A DNA stretch of 64,000 bases from Robiginitalea marina. GTDB lineage: Bacteria; Bacteroidota; Bacteroidia; Flavobacteriales; Flavobacteriaceae. A program made the position numbers and the translations under genes. Within the stretch, counting starts at the first letter, position 1. The number at the start of each line of letters is the position of its first letter. The notes under the pieces are model-generated. The model had not been told where the DNA came from and did not search any database. It worked only from the letters and a program-made list of their open reading frames with translations. This document shows, one piece after another, positions 1 through 10,045 of the stretch. The stretch spans positions 26,297 to 90,296 of the forward strand of contig NZ_JAMXIB010000013.1 in NCBI RefSeq assembly GCF_024006985.1, in the 5' to 3' direction.

Positions 1-1
1 C

Positions 2-562
2 CGGGCCTTCGAGGCCATCGCGGGGCGTTGGGGCGCCCTGGCTCCGGGCACCCCCCTTAAACACCTGCTCAATACCTCCGGCATTTTCAACTACCCCCGG
101 GCACAGGCCGATATGGTCCGTTGCGGGATCGGGTTATACGGGTATGCCAACGACCCGGGTATCGATGCCCGCCTGCGGCCGGTGGCCAGGTTGCGCACCC
201 GGGTTTCCCAGGTCCACGACATTGAACCCGGCCAATGGGTGGGGTATAACAAAGGGTTCCAGGCCACGGACAGGCGGCGAACCGCCACCCTGCCGATCGG
301 ACACGCCGACGGCATTGGCCGGCAGTACGGGCAGGGCCGGGGCTGGGTGACCATTGGCGGGCAACGGGCCCCCATCCTCGGGAACGTATGTATGGACATG
401 ACCATGGTAGACATTACCGGGATCGCCTGCCAGGAAGGGGATACCGCCATTTTTTTCGGGCCCGGGCAGTCTGCGGAAACCTTTGCAGGGTCTGCCGGGA
501 CTATTTCCTATGAGTTGCTGGCAGGGATTTCCCAGCGGGTACCCCGGCTCATCCTGGAATGA
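2..562 (+). CDS. alr: Alanine racemase, C-terminal part (partial at window edge)
   Basis: The reading frame is open from base 2, so this is the 3' part of a PLP-dependent alanine racemase that makes D-alanine for peptidoglycan. About 186 residues are visible. DMVRCGIGLYGY is the end of the barrel domain, VGYNKGF carries the tyrosine expected to act as the second catalytic base, and GNVCMDM is the substrate-site motif of the C-terminal beta domain. The segment usually written IGYADG reads IGHADG here, so a tyrosine common in the family is histidine. In several Bacteroidota, alr is fused to a MurF-like ligase; the window cannot show whether this one is. mscL and asd follow on the same strand. 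Confidence 0.93.
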   Translation, partial: RAFEAIAGRWGALAPGTPLKHLLNTSGIFNYPRAQADMVRCGIGLYGYANDPGIDARLRPVARLRTRVSQVHDIEPGQWVGYNKGFQATDRRRTATLPIGHADGIGRQYGQGRGWVTIGGQRAPILGNVCMDMTMVDITGIACQEGDTAIFFGPGQSAETFAGSAGTISYELLAGISQRVPRLILE

Positions 563-639
563 CCTGGTGTGCGTAGGCGCGAATTATAATTTTTTTTACC
601 TTAACCGGCAGATAAAAGCAACCGCTAAACTTCAAAACC

Positions 640-1050
640 ATGCTAAAGGAATTCAGAGATTTTATCATGACGGGCAACGTCATTGACCTGGCAGTGGCCG
701 TATTGCTGGCCGGGGCCGTTGGGTTGGTCGTAAACGGTTTCGTAAACGACATCATGATGCCTTTTGTGGGCTATTTTACCGGGGGAATCGATTTTTCGGA
801 CTTCAAACTCGTGCTTTCTGAGGCCGTCCTCGCCGAGGATGGCAGCGTGGCCACGCCCGAAAGCGCCATCCGGTATGGGGCCTGGATCAATTCCATCATC
901 AACCTGATCATTGTGGGCTTTGTGCTGTTTATGATCGTGAAGTCGTACAACAAGGTCCGCACCAAAAAAGAGGCGCCGGCGCCCGAGCCGAAAGGCCCCA
1001 CCCAGGAGGAACTGCTCTCTGAAATCAGGGACCTGCTTAAAAAGAAATAA
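640..1050 (+). CDS. mscL: Large-conductance mechanosensitive channel MscL
   Basis: 136 residues, the normal MscL length. The protein forms a homopentameric inner-membrane channel that opens under membrane tension to release solutes during osmotic downshock. It shows the N-terminal amphipathic helix (MLKEFRDFIMTGNVIDLA), TM1 with small residues lining the gate (about 15-40), a periplasmic loop (about 50-85), TM2 (IINLIIVGFVLFMIV) and a charged C-terminal helix ending in KKK. It follows alr by 77 bp and is closed by an intrinsic terminator. Confidence 0.96.
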   Translation: MLKEFRDFIMTGNVIDLAVAVLLAGAVGLVVNGFVNDIMMPFVGYFTGGIDFSDFKLVLSEAVLAEDGSVATPESAIRYGAWINSIINLIIVGFVLFMIVKSYNKVRTKKEAPAPEPKGPTQEELLSEIRDLLKKK

Positions 1051-1106
1051 GGAATCCCTCGCGCCCAGGGCGCGAACCCGCTATACCACGCCAATTGTAA
1101 CCCTTA

Positions 1107-1140
1107 AAACCGTTGCGGTCCCCCGCAGCGGTTCTTTTTT
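1107..1140 (+). terminator. Intrinsic terminator after mscL
   Basis: An 11-bp stem (AACCGTTGCGG pairing with CCGCAGCGGTT, one G-U pair) with a 4-nt loop is followed by CTTTTTT. It separates alr-mscL transcription from asd. Confidence 0.85.
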
Positions 1141-1190
1141 GTTTCATTTAGCACATTTTGTTTCAATTTTAATAATCCTTTCGGCCTGGT

Positions 1191-1221
1191 TTTGCGCGTA
1201 ACCGAAGCATGGCTACCTTTG
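1191..1221 (+). promoter_or_regulatory. Bacteroidetes-type promoter of asd
   Basis: TTTG (1191-1194), 19 nt, then TACCTTTG (1214-1221) matches the primary sigma consensus TTTG-N19-TAnnTTTG. The predicted transcript starts within about 15 nt of the asd ATG, which supports the ATG at 1241 over the upstream TTG at 1232. Confidence 0.8.
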
Positions 1222-1240
1222 GGGGCTTAAATTGTTTGCT

Positions 1241-2230
1241 ATGAAAATTGCCGTGGTAGGGGCTACCGGAATGGTAGGCGAGGTGATGCTGGCCGTCCTG
1301 GCCGAGCGCGGGTTCCCCCTCGATGAATTGCTGCTGGTCGCCTCTGCCCGTTCAGTGGGCAAACGCATTGCCTTCGGGGGGCGGGAATACCCTGTTATCG
1401 GCCTGGAAGAAGCGCTGCGGGAACGGCCCGCCATTGCCCTGTTCTCCGCCGGGGGCGACACTTCCCTGGAATGGGCCCCAAAATTTGCCGAAGCCGGCAC
1501 CACGGTCATTGACAATTCCTCGGCCTGGCGGATGGACCCATCAAAAAAACTGGTGGTCCCGGAAATCAATGCCGATGTCCTGGGCCCTGAAGACCGCATC
1601 ATCGCCAACCCCAACTGCTCCACCATACAGATGGTCATGGTGCTGGCCCCCCTTCACCGGGTGTACCGGATGAAACGGGTCGTGGTTTCCACCTATCAGT
1701 CTGTTTCCGGGACCGGGATCCGGGCCGTGCGCCAGCTGGAGCGCGAAATGGCGGGCACCCCGGGTGAAATGGCCTACCCCCACCCCATCCACCGCAACGC
1801 CCTTCCCCATTGCGATGTTTTCCTCGAAAACGGGTATACCAGGGAAGAGATGAAACTGGCCCGGGAACCGCAAAAAATCCTGGATGACCGTACCTTCTCC
1901 GTCTCGGCCACCGCCGTGCGCATCCCCACTTCAGGGGGGCATTCGGAAGCGGTTAATGTGGAATTCCGCCGCGATTTCGACCTGGCCGAAGTCCGGGAGC
2001 TGCTCCGGGCAACCCCCGGGGTGGTGGTACAGGACGACCCCGGCGCAAACCAGTATCCCATGCCCATTTATGCCCATGGGAAGGACGAGGTTTTTGTGGG
2101 GCGCATCCGCCGCGATGAAAGCCAGCCCAACACCCTAAACCTCTGGATCGTAGCCGACAACCTCAGGAAAGGGGCCGCCACCAATGCCGTTCAGATTGCA
2201 GAATATCTGGTGGAAAAGGGCCTGGTCTGA
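1241..2230 (+). CDS. asd: Aspartate-semialdehyde dehydrogenase
   Basis: 329 residues. The enzyme reduces beta-aspartyl phosphate to aspartate semialdehyde with NADPH, feeding lysine, diaminopimelate, methionine and threonine synthesis. The N-terminal Rossmann motif VGATGMVGEVML starts right after the chosen ATG. NPNCSTIQMV carries the catalytic cysteine, and IPTSGGHSEAVNVEF includes the conserved active-site histidine region. The start at 1241 is preferred because MKIAVVGATG is the usual N-terminus and a consensus promoter lies just upstream. Confidence 0.96.
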   Translation: MKIAVVGATGMVGEVMLAVLAERGFPLDELLLVASARSVGKRIAFGGREYPVIGLEEALRERPAIALFSAGGDTSLEWAPKFAEAGTTVIDNSSAWRMDPSKKLVVPEINADVLGPEDRIIANPNCSTIQMVMVLAPLHRVYRMKRVVVSTYQSVSGTGIRAVRQLEREMAGTPGEMAYPHPIHRNALPHCDVFLENGYTREEMKLAREPQKILDDRTFSVSATAVRIPTSGGHSEAVNVEFRRDFDLAEVRELLRATPGVVVQDDPGANQYPMPIYAHGKDEVFVGRIRRDESQPNTLNLWIVADNLRKGAATNAVQIAEYLVEKGLV

Positions 2231-2322
2231 AAGGCCCTTAAAAATCTGTTAAAGGGTTTTGCCCTTTTCCGGCCAACAGCATTATTTGGTATTTTTGGGG
2301 ACCATTGATAAGCCATGACCCA

Positions 2323-4476
2323 ATGAAAAAAGCACTCCTTCTTTTCCTCCCGGGCCTTGTCCTGTTCTCATGCCAATCCAAAAACGACTCCTCCATGCCC
2401 CTGAAGTATCCTGAAACCTCACGGGTTGACACCGTTGACACCTATTTCGGAACCCCGGTGGCCGATCCGTACCGGTGGCTGGAAGATGACCGCAGCCCTG
2501 AGACGGAAGACTGGGTTTCCCGCCAGAATGAACTGACCTTTTCCTACCTCGACAACATCCCCTTCCGGGAAGCGCTGAAAAACCGCCTCGAAACGCTGTG
2601 GAATTACGAAAAGCTGGGGACCCCATTCCGGGAAGGCGACTATACCTACTTCTATAAAAACGACGGGCTGCAAAACCAGTCGGTGGTCTATCGCAAAAAA
2701 GGGGAGGGGGAAGCAGAAGTGTTCCTGGACCCCAACACCTTTTCCGAAGATGGGACAACCTCCCTGGCCGGCCTGAGCTTTACCAGGGATGGCAGCCTGG
2801 CTGCGTACTCCGTCTCCGAAGGCGGCAGCGACTGGCGGAAGATCATCGTGATAGACGCCGTCAGCCGTGAGATCGTGGAAGATACCCTGGTGGATGTGAA
2901 GTTCAGCGGGGTCTCCTGGAAGGGCAACGAAGGATTTTACTATTCGAGTTACGACAAGCCCGATGGGAGCGAGCTCTCCGCCAAAACAGACCAGCACAAG
3001 GTCTATTACCACAAATTAGGCACCCCCCAGCAAGCCGACCAGTTGGTCTTTGGGGGCCGTCCGGAAGAAAAACACCGGTATGTTTTTGGGGGGGTAACCG
3101 AAGACGAACGCTACCTGGTGCTGTCCGCTTCCAATACCACCTCGGGAAACAAGCTCTTCCTCCAGGACCTGAAAACCCCCGGGGCCCCCATTGTGCCTAT
3201 CCTGGACCATGAAGACAGCGATAGCTATGTGATCGAGAACGCAGGCTCCCGGCTCTACATCGTTACCAACCTGGAGGCCCCCAACCAGAAAATCGTTACG
3301 GTGGATGCCGCAAATCCCGGGCCTGAAAACTGGGTGGATTTCATCCCGGAAACGGAACACGTGCTGAGCCCCGGAACAGGAGGGGGTTATTTCTTCGCGG
3401 AATATATGGTGGATGCCCTCTCCAAAGTCCTGCAATACGATTACGAGGGCAACCTGGTCCGGGAAGTGGCCCTGCCCGGCCCGGGAAGCGCTTCCGGTTT
3501 CAGCGGCAAAAAGGAAGAGAAGGAACTCTATTTCAGCTTCACCAATTATAAAACGCCGGGGTCCTCATACCGCTTCGACGTGGAAACCGGGGAGTATGAG
3601 CTGTACTGGAAGCCCGAGATCGATTTCAACCCCGATGATTACGAGTCCAAACAGGTGTTTTACACCTCAGCCGACGGCACCCGTATCCCCATGATGATCA
3701 CCCATAAAAAGGGACTGGCCCTCAACGGCAGGAACCCTGCCATCCTCTATGGGTACGGGGGCTTCAACGTGAGCCTGACCCCGGGTTTCAGCACCACCAA
3801 TGCCATCTGGCTGGAACAGGGTGGCATCTATGCCGTACCGAACCTTAGGGGCGGGGGGGAATATGGGAAAAAGTGGCATGACGCCGGCACGAAGATGAAC
3901 AAGCAGAACGTGTTTGACGATTTTATCGCCGCCGCTGAATACCTCATCGCAGAAGGCTATACCTCCCCCGAATACCTGGCTGTACGGGGCGGATCCAATG
4001 GGGGCCTGCTGGTGGGTGCGGTGATGACCCAGCGACCCGACCTGATGAAGGTGGCCCTGCCTGCCGTTGGGGTGCTCGACATGCTCCGCTACCACACCTT
4101 TACCGCAGGGGCTGGCTGGTCCTACGACTACGGGACCTCCGGCGATAGCCCTGAAATGTTCGAGTACCTGAAGGGGTATTCGCCCCTGCACAACATTGAG
4201 GAGGGGGTCGCCTACCCGGCCACCCTCATCACCACGGCAGACCATGACGACAGGGTGGTGCCGGCGCACAGCTTCAAGTTTGCGGCCACCTTGCAGGAAA
4301 AACACCAGGGGGCGAACCCGGTCCTTATCCGCATAGAAACCAATGCGGGCCACGGGGCTGGTACGCCAATCAGCAAAACCATCGAACAGACGGCCGACAT
4401 CTTTGGTTTTACCCTGTTCAATATGGGGTACGAAAGCCTGCCCAACCAGGCGGTGCTTAAAGATTTTAAGGAGTAG
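2323..4476 (+). CDS. Prolyl oligopeptidase family (S9A) lipoprotein
   Basis: 717 residues from the ATG giving [17 protein letters not shown], a lipoprotein signal with Cys17 as the lipidation site. An N-terminal seven-bladed propeller region (about 30-430) is followed by the alpha/beta hydrolase domain. The catalytic serine is in [11 protein letters not shown], the aspartate in TTADHDDRV and the histidine in NAGHGAG. The family cuts short peptides after proline. The lipid anchor suggests a periplasmic or outer-membrane location, which is an inference. Confidence 0.93.
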   Translation: MKKALLLFLPGLVLFSCQSKNDSSMPLKYPETSRVDTVDTYFGTPVADPYRWLEDDRSPETEDWVSRQNELTFSYLDNIPFREALKNRLETLWNYEKLGTPFREGDYTYFYKNDGLQNQSVVYRKKGEGEAEVFLDPNTFSEDGTTSLAGLSFTRDGSLAAYSVSEGGSDWRKIIVIDAVSREIVEDTLVDVKFSGVSWKGNEGFYYSSYDKPDGSELSAKTDQHKVYYHKLGTPQQADQLVFGGRPEEKHRYVFGGVTEDERYLVLSASNTTSGNKLFLQDLKTPGAPIVPILDHEDSDSYVIENAGSRLYIVTNLEAPNQKIVTVDAANPGPENWVDFIPETEHVLSPGTGGGYFFAEYMVDALSKVLQYDYEGNLVREVALPGPGSASGFSGKKEEKELYFSFTNYKTPGSSYRFDVETGEYELYWKPEIDFNPDDYESKQVFYTSADGTRIPMMITHKKGLALNGRNPAILYGYGGFNVSLTPGFSTTNAIWLEQGGIYAVPNLRGGGEYGKKWHDAGTKMNKQNVFDDFIAAAEYLIAEGYTSPEYLAVRGGSNGGLLVGAVMTQRPDLMKVALPAVGVLDMLRYHTFTAGAGWSYDYGTSGDSPEMFEYLKGYSPLHNIEEGVAYPATLITTADHDDRVVPAHSFKFAATLQEKHQGANPVLIRIETNAGHGAGTPISKTIEQTADIFGFTLFNMGYESLPNQAVLKDFKE

Positions 4477-4496
4477 GGCTTTATTTTTAACCCTGA

Positions 4497-4528
4497 AATC
4501 CGTTTCTTTCCGAAACGGATTTTTTTTA
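4497..4528 (+). terminator. Intrinsic terminator after prolyl oligopeptidase gene
   Basis: The 10-bp perfect stem AATCCGTTTC / GAAACGGATT with a 5-nt loop is followed by a T run. It lies just before the ABC ATPase ATG, so that gene must have its own promoter or depend on read-through. Confidence 0.85.
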
Positions 4529-4532
4529 CGCC

Positions 4533-5519
4533 ATGCTAACGGTCAGCGGACTTTCATTCAGTTACGATCAGGAACCGGTCCTGGAAGGCCTGGGCTTTGA
4601 GGTGGCCCCTGGGGAAATCCTTGCCGTGATGGGGGAAAGCGGATGCGGGAAGAGCACCCTGCTGAAGCTCCTCTACGGCATGCTCCCCTTTGAAAAGGGG
4701 ACCATCCAATGGAAAGACCACCCGATAAAAGGCCCCGCCTTCCAATTGCTTCCGGGGGGGCCTTTCATGAAATACCTGGCCCAGGATTTCGACCTGATGC
4801 CCTATACCACCGTGGCCGAGAATATCAGCCAGCACCTCTCCCCGGCTGAACCTGAAAAAACCGAAGCCCGCACCCGGGAACTGATGGAAACCATGGAACT
4901 GCTGCCCTACCGCGACAAAAAGGTGTGGCGCCTAAGCGGCGGCCAGCAACAACGGGTGGCCCTGGCCCGGGTACTGGCCCTGCAACCGGAACTCCTCCTG
5001 CTCGACGAGCCATTCAGCCATATCGACCATTTCCTCAGGAACAGGCTCCGGAGGAACCTCTTCGGCTTCCTGAAAAAAGAGGGCATCAGTTGTATCTGTG
5101 CCACCCACGACCGAGAAGATGTGTTGCCTTTTGCCGACCGGGTCATGATCCTGAAAGACACGGTGGCCCTTGACCTGCGCCCGGCTAAGGAAATCTTCGA
5201 AAAACCCGGGAACCTGTATACCGCGGAATTGCTGGGGGAAGCCAACCTGATCCCCATTGCGGTGCTGAAAGCCTATTCGGAAACCACCCGGAACATTATC
5301 GTGTATTCCCACGAATTCCGGATTTCCGAAAAATCGGGGATGCCGGTTACCGTTCGTCAGTCCTTCTACCTCGGGAGCCACTACCGCATCCAGGGGGAGC
5401 TGGAATCGGGCAAACCGGTTTACTTCGATGCCCCCCAGCCCTACGAGGAGGGCAAAAATGTCTTCCTGAATGTCTCCCTCGAGACGATCAATAAACGCAT
5501 GCCCATCGAGGGCGATTAG
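4533..5519 (+). CDS. ABC transporter ATP-binding protein (FbpC/PotA-like)
   Basis: 328 residues. It has Walker A (GESGCGKST, about 35), a Q-loop region, the signature LSGGQQQR, Walker B (LLLLDEPF) and the H-loop histidine (CATHDRED). Residues about 235-328 form a C-terminal extension resembling the TOBE-like domains of iron or polyamine importer ATPases. No permease or binding-protein gene is adjacent, so the partner and substrate are unknown. Its stop codon interlocks with that of the convergent permease gene. Confidence 0.88.
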   Translation: MLTVSGLSFSYDQEPVLEGLGFEVAPGEILAVMGESGCGKSTLLKLLYGMLPFEKGTIQWKDHPIKGPAFQLLPGGPFMKYLAQDFDLMPYTTVAENISQHLSPAEPEKTEARTRELMETMELLPYRDKKVWRLSGGQQQRVALARVLALQPELLLLDEPFSHIDHFLRNRLRRNLFGFLKKEGISCICATHDREDVLPFADRVMILKDTVALDLRPAKEIFEKPGNLYTAELLGEANLIPIAVLKAYSETTRNIIVYSHEFRISEKSGMPVTVRQSFYLGSHYRIQGELESGKPVYFDAPQPYEEGKNVFLNVSLETINKRMPIEGD

Positions 5520-6853
5520 GTAAAAAGAAGGGAACAGGCAAAAACGGCCAGGGCCGCGGTAGTACCCAGTAAAAACGTCCCGCCCCCAAACAGCCGGTAT
5601 CCGGTGCGCACATCCATCCCGCTCATTTGGGTAACCACCCAGAAAAAGCTGTCATTCGCATGGGAGATTACCGAGGATCCCGCCCCAAGGGCCACCACGG
5701 CCAGTGCTTTTTGGGCCTCCCCTTCCAACCCGATGGAAGGCATGAGGGGGAGCAGGATGGAGGCGGCAGTGATCAGGGCCACCGTGGAGGAGCCCTGGGC
5801 GGTTTTGAGGGCGGCCGCCAGCACGAAGGGAAGAAAAATCCCTATCTGATAGTCCACCAGCACCGCCCCGAGGGAATCGGCCAGGCCTGACCGCTGCAGG
5901 ACCGTGCCAAAGATCCCGCCTGCACCCGTGATCAGCAGGATGGAAGCCGAATCGGCGATGGCCTTTCCGACCCAGCCCGAAGCGGACCACATCTGCCGTT
6001 CCAACCGGGCGGGAAGCAAGAGGGAAAGGAAAACCCCGATCAGGAGTGCAATTACCGGCTCCCCCAGGAACCCGACCAGGGTTTGCAGCCCTTGGGTTGG
6101 CCCCCCGGGGGCCGGGCCGAAAGCCGATTTCAGGACAATCAGGGCGATGGGTACTACAATAGGGAGGGAAGCCTTGAAAAAACCGGGGCCGGGCGTACCG
6201 GTTTCCGGGGCTGGCCCACCCTGAAGAGCCACTTCAGGGCCCGGGTCGAGGGGCGTGCGCGCGGCATAGCGGCTTGCAAACCAAACCGACACCGCCAGGG
6301 CCAGGAGGCTTACCGGGACCCCGAAAAGGAGGACCAGGCCCAAATCTGCCCCCAGGATACCCGCTGCCGCAATGGGGCCCGGGGTGGGGGGCACCAGGGT
6401 ATGGGAAGCCATCAGGCCGAGGCCCAGGGCAATGGCCGGGCCTGCCAGGGAAATCCGCGCCTTGCGGCTCAGGCTTTTCCCGAGGGGGTCGAGCAGCATG
6501 AAGCCGCTGTCGGCGAATACCGGGATGGAAACCACATACCCCAGGACCCCCATGGCCAGGGGTACCCGTCCGCCCCCGATCCAGGAAAGCACCCGGGCGG
6601 CAATTGCCTTCGCCCCCCCGCTGTGTTCCAGGAAAGACCCGATGATGATGCCCAGGACAATGATCAGCCCGATTTTCCCCAGGGTGCCCCCAAAACCATC
6701 CTGCACGGCCAGCAGGAGGTCCGAAAGGGCCATGCCCGACCCGGCGCCATACCCCAGGGAAACCAGGAGCAGGGCGAGGAAGGGGTGCATTTTAAGGCGG
6801 GTGGTCATCCAGATGATGGCTCCCACCGCCCCAAGGAGTAATGCCAGTTCCAT
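5516..6853 (-). CDS. GntP-family gluconate:H+ symporter
   Basis: 445 residues from the ATG giving MELALLLGAVGAIIWM; the upstream extension of this frame is not hydrophobic and is unlikely to be translated. About 12 hydrophobic segments fill the protein. VSIPVFADSGFMLLDPL and ASHTLVPPTPGPIAAAGILG are hallmarks of the GntP/ion-transporter superfamily. Members import gluconate or related hydroxy-acids; the substrate cannot be decided from sequence. The FAD oxidoreductase gene lies upstream on the same strand. Confidence 0.88.
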   Translation of the reverse strand: MELALLLGAVGAIIWMTTRLKMHPFLALLLVSLGYGAGSGMALSDLLLAVQDGFGGTLGKIGLIIVLGIIIGSFLEHSGGAKAIAARVLSWIGGGRVPLAMGVLGYVVSIPVFADSGFMLLDPLGKSLSRKARISLAGPAIALGLGLMASHTLVPPTPGPIAAAGILGADLGLVLLFGVPVSLLALAVSVWFASRYAARTPLDPGPEVALQGGPAPETGTPGPGFFKASLPIVVPIALIVLKSAFGPAPGGPTQGLQTLVGFLGEPVIALLIGVFLSLLLPARLERQMWSASGWVGKAIADSASILLITGAGGIFGTVLQRSGLADSLGAVLVDYQIGIFLPFVLAAALKTAQGSSTVALITAASILLPLMPSIGLEGEAQKALAVVALGAGSSVISHANDSFFWVVTQMSGMDVRTGYRLFGGGTFLLGTTAALAVFACSLLFT

Positions 6854-6946
6854 AGGCTGGTTCAGGTAAAGGCCGGCCTTAAGATCGGCCAAAATTATGA
6901 CCTGTGAAAATCGACAGGCTTCCCGGGTTGGAAGCCGGGGCACTCC

Positions 6947-8080
6947 CTAAATGGGTTCCCGGCCGGCCAGCAGTGCCAGCTGGCGCCCCACGTGGCTGCC
7001 GATTGCAACGCCCATCCCGCCGAGGCGCACCCCGCAGGCCACGTTTTCGGAAAGTCGTTTCACCACCGGGCGCTTTTGGGGGCCCACCCCCATAATGCCG
7101 CTCCATCGATGGGCGATCTGCAGGGGCCGCCCCGGCGCGATTACCTCTTCCAGGAGGGTAGCCAACCGGTCCTGGATAAGGGCCGTCTGCCCGAATTCCG
7201 TGGTCGTTTCCCCGGCCTTGTCGAGGTTGCGCCCCCCGCCAAGCAGCACCCTGTCGCCGATATTGCGAAAATAATAATACCCCTCCTCCAGATGGAAGGT
7301 CCCCTTCAGGGCCAGCCCGGGGATGGGTTCGGTTACCACCACCTGTGCCCGGGCGGGTAGCACGGGCAGGGGGTCCAGTTCCGCGGCAAACCCGTTGGTG
7401 GCGATCAGGAGCCTGGCAGCCCTGAATTCGAAGTGGCTGGTCTGTACCCGCACCCCGAGGTCCCCGTCTTCATAACCCTCCAGGCGCACCCCATTGACGA
7501 TCATCACCGGGTTTTCCTGCCTGCGGACCTTGTCCAGCAGGGCCTCCATGGTTCGGCCGGTATCGATCTGTCCTTCCAGGGGGTTGAGCAGGAGGGTGGG
7601 CAGCACCCCCCTGAATCCAAAGGAATTCTCTGCCGGGCGGAAGGCGTCCTGGCCAAACACCGGATAAAGCAGGGCATTGATGCGCCCCATTTCGTCCCTG
7701 CACCGCTCCAGGCTTCGGGTTTCCCCATCCAGGAACACCTCATACCCGCCCCACTGCCGATAGCCCATGGCCATGTCGCCCAGTCGCGAACGCAACAGCT
7801 GGATGCCACTCCAGCGGTCGGAAACCAGTTCCATCACTTCCTGCTCGGAGTGGGTCTGGAGGTCTGAAAGGATTTCGGTAAGGCTCCCAAAGCAGGCAAA
7901 ACCGGCGTTTTTGGTACTGGCCCCCTGGGGAAAGACCCCCCGTTCCAGGACCAGGATGCGGGCATCGGGGTGGCGCTGGCGAAGTTCAAGGGCACAACTC
8001 AGCCCGGTAATCCCGCTGCCGACAATACAGTAGTCGAGCCTGCTAAGCCAGGTCTTGATTTCCCAGTAGCTGAGTTCCAT
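6947..8080 (-). CDS. FAD-dependent amine/amino-acid oxidase (DAO family)
   Basis: 377 residues. The dinucleotide-binding motif IVGSGITGLSCALELR lies near the N-terminus with ARILVLERG about 25 residues later, the usual FAD fold start. RWSGIMGVG and the C-terminal GMGVAIGSHVGR match the FAD-contact segments of glycine/D-amino-acid or glutamylputrescine oxidases. It presumably oxidises a secondary amine or amino acid; the substrate is not evident. It is 42 bp downstream of accC on the same strand, so some co-transcription is possible. Confidence 0.85.
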   Translation of the reverse strand: MELSYWEIKTWLSRLDYCIVGSGITGLSCALELRQRHPDARILVLERGVFPQGASTKNAGFACFGSLTEILSDLQTHSEQEVMELVSDRWSGIQLLRSRLGDMAMGYRQWGGYEVFLDGETRSLERCRDEMGRINALLYPVFGQDAFRPAENSFGFRGVLPTLLLNPLEGQIDTGRTMEALLDKVRRQENPVMIVNGVRLEGYEDGDLGVRVQTSHFEFRAARLLIATNGFAAELDPLPVLPARAQVVVTEPIPGLALKGTFHLEEGYYYFRNIGDRVLLGGGRNLDKAGETTTEFGQTALIQDRLATLLEEVIAPGRPLQIAHRWSGIMGVGPQKRPVVKRLSENVACGVRLGGMGVAIGSHVGRQLALLAGREPI

Positions 8081-8122
8081 AAGGGTGGTATTGGATGGCC
8101 CGTTTTTCCCTGGTTGGCCCGA

Positions 8123-9478
8123 TCAGGAATCTTCCGGGGCCGGTTTCATGGTAAACCCTTCCATGAACTTGGTGGTATAATTTCCGGCCAGGTAGTCGGG
8201 GTGTTCCATCAATTGCTGGTGGAAGGGGATGGTGGTTTTCACCCCTTCGATCACGAATTCATCCAGGGCCCGCTTCATCTTGTTGATGGCCTCCTCCCGG
8301 GTCTGGGCCGTGGTGATGAGCTTGGCGATCATGGAATCGTAATGGGACGGGATCACGTAGCCGCTGTACACATGGGTGTCGAGCCGCACCCCATGGCCCC
8401 CGGGGGTATGCAGGGTGGTGATGCGCCCGGGCGACGGCCTGAAGTCGTTGTAGGGGTCCTCGGCATTGATGCGGCATTCGATGGAATGCAGCTTGGGGAC
8501 GTAATTCTTCCCGGAAATGGGCACCCCCCCGGCCACGAGGATCTGCTCGCGGATCAGGTCGTAATCGATGACCTGCTCGGTAATGGGGTGTTCCACCTGG
8601 ATGCGGGTATTCATTTCCATAAAGTAGAAATTCCGGTGCTTGTCGACCAGGAATTCCACCGTGCCGGCCCCTTCGTAACGGATGTATTCCGCTGCCTTGA
8701 TGGCGGCCTGCCCCATTTCTTCGCGCAGCTTGTCGGTCATGAAAGGGGAAGGGGTTTCCTCGGTCAGTTTCTGGTGGCGCCGCTGGATCGAGCAGTCGCG
8801 CTCCGAAAGGTGGCACGCCTTGCCGTACTGGTCGCCAATGACCTGGATCTCGATGTGGCGGGGCTCCTCGATGAGTTTTTCCATATACATCCCGCCATTG
8901 CCGAAAGCGGCCTTTGCTTCCTTGACGGCCCCGTCGAAATGTTTCTCGAGGTCTTCTTCTTTAAAAATAGCGCGCATCCCCTTGCCGCCGCCACCTGCGG
9001 TGGCTTTGATCATAACCGGGTACCCCATCTTTTTGGCGACTTTCCGGGCGTCATCCAGGTCTTTCAGGATGCCTTCGGAACCCGGGATGGTGGGCACGCC
9101 GGCCTCCCTCATGGTTGCCTTGGCCGTGGCCTTATCGCCCATTTTATCGATCTGGTCGCCTGTGGCCCCGATGAATTTGATGTCGTGTTCGGCACAAATC
9201 CGGGAGAACTTGGAATTCTCCGACAGGAAGCCATACCCCGGGTGGATGGCATCTGCATTGGTGATTTCGGCCGCTGCAATAATATTGGGGATCTTCAGGT
9301 ACGACTCAGAGCTGGGGGCAGGACCAATGCAAACCGCCTCATCGGCAAAGCGGACATGCAGGCTTTCCTCATCGGCCTTGGAATAGACCGCGACGGTCTT
9401 GATCCCCATTTCCTTACAGGTCCTAATGATCCGCATCGCGATTTCCCCGCGATTGGCAATCAGTATTTTCTTGAACAT
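8123..9478 (-). CDS. accC: Acetyl-CoA carboxylase, biotin carboxylase subunit
   Basis: 451 residues, standard AccC length. It carboxylates biotin on AccB using ATP and bicarbonate, the first half-reaction of malonyl-CoA formation. The start [17 protein letters not shown] is diagnostic. The ATP-grasp glycine-rich loop is [14 protein letters not shown], and [17 protein letters not shown] carries the metal and biotin-site residues. It is transcribed after accB, 56 bp downstream. Confidence 0.97.
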   Translation of the reverse strand: MFKKILIANRGEIAMRIIRTCKEMGIKTVAVYSKADEESLHVRFADEAVCIGPAPSSESYLKIPNIIAAAEITNADAIHPGYGFLSENSKFSRICAEHDIKFIGATGDQIDKMGDKATAKATMREAGVPTIPGSEGILKDLDDARKVAKKMGYPVMIKATAGGGGKGMRAIFKEEDLEKHFDGAVKEAKAAFGNGGMYMEKLIEEPRHIEIQVIGDQYGKACHLSERDCSIQRRHQKLTEETPSPFMTDKLREEMGQAAIKAAEYIRYEGAGTVEFLVDKHRNFYFMEMNTRIQVEHPITEQVIDYDLIREQILVAGGVPISGKNYVPKLHSIECRINAEDPYNDFRPSPGRITTLHTPGGHGVRLDTHVYSGYVIPSHYDSMIAKLITTAQTREEAINKMKRALDEFVIEGVKTTIPFHQQLMEHPDYLAGNYTTKFMEGFTMKPAPEDS

Positions 9479-9534
9479 GACGGTTCTTCTTGGTAGTTTG
9501 TGGTTTTACGTGGCGCTGACAGGGCAGGGACCGG

Positions 9535-10017
9535 TCAGGAGGGGTCGATCAGGAAAAGGGGCTGGTCGAATTCCACCGGGGAGGAGTCTTCCACCAAAAC
9601 CTTGATGATCTTTCCGGAAACTTCAGACTCGATGTCGTTGAAGAGTTTCATGGCCTCAATCACGCACAGGACATCCCCCTTGGAGATGGTATCGCCCACT
9701 TCTACAAAAGCCGGTTTGTCAGGGGAAGGTTTCCGATAGAATGTCCCGATGATGGGGGACTTCATGGTAATGTATTTGGAATCCTCGCTTTCCTTTTTTG
9801 GTTCTTCCTGAGGCGCTGCAGGGGCTGCAGGGGCTACAGGGGCAGGGGCTGCCGGCTGGGCCGGCTGGGGGTACTGCTGCACATAGGTGGCTTCCGGGTA
9901 GCTCCCGCCAGGGCCGGTGCGGATGGTGATTTTAATCTCATCCGTCTCGAGCTTTACCTCGCTGGCGCCCGATTTGGCCACGAATTTGATGAGGCTTTGA
10001 ATTTCTTTGATATCCAT
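9535..10017 (-). CDS. accB: Biotin carboxyl carrier protein of acetyl-CoA carboxylase
   Basis: 160 residues. An N-terminal helical region is followed by a Pro/Ala-rich flexible linker (about 45-72) and the biotinyl domain. The biotin attachment site is VIEAMKLFND with Lys124. The carrier moves carboxybiotin between AccC and the carboxyltransferase. It sits between fabH (28 bp upstream) and accC, a common Bacteroidota fatty-acid operon. Confidence 0.97.
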   Translation of the reverse strand: MDIKEIQSLIKFVAKSGASEVKLETDEIKITIRTGPGGSYPEATYVQQYPQPAQPAAPAPVAPAAPAAPQEEPKKESEDSKYITMKSPIIGTFYRKPSPDKPAFVEVGDTISKGDVLCVIEAMKLFNDIESEVSGKIIKVLVEDSSPVEFDQPLFLIDPS

Positions 10018-10045
10018 GGATGCACGTTTTGTGGGTTGTTCTTTT

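Noticed and set aside
1053..1100. tRNA-like text on the minus strand (GGCGTGGTATAGCGGGTTCGC)
   Set aside because: It resembles scrambled tRNA motifs, but no full cloverleaf with acceptor, anticodon and T arms can be drawn.
7970..9496. Long plus-strand open frame (about 500 codons) opposite accC and the FAD oxidoreductase
   Set aside because: An antisense shadow caused by high GC and codon bias; the minus strand has full-length recognised proteins.
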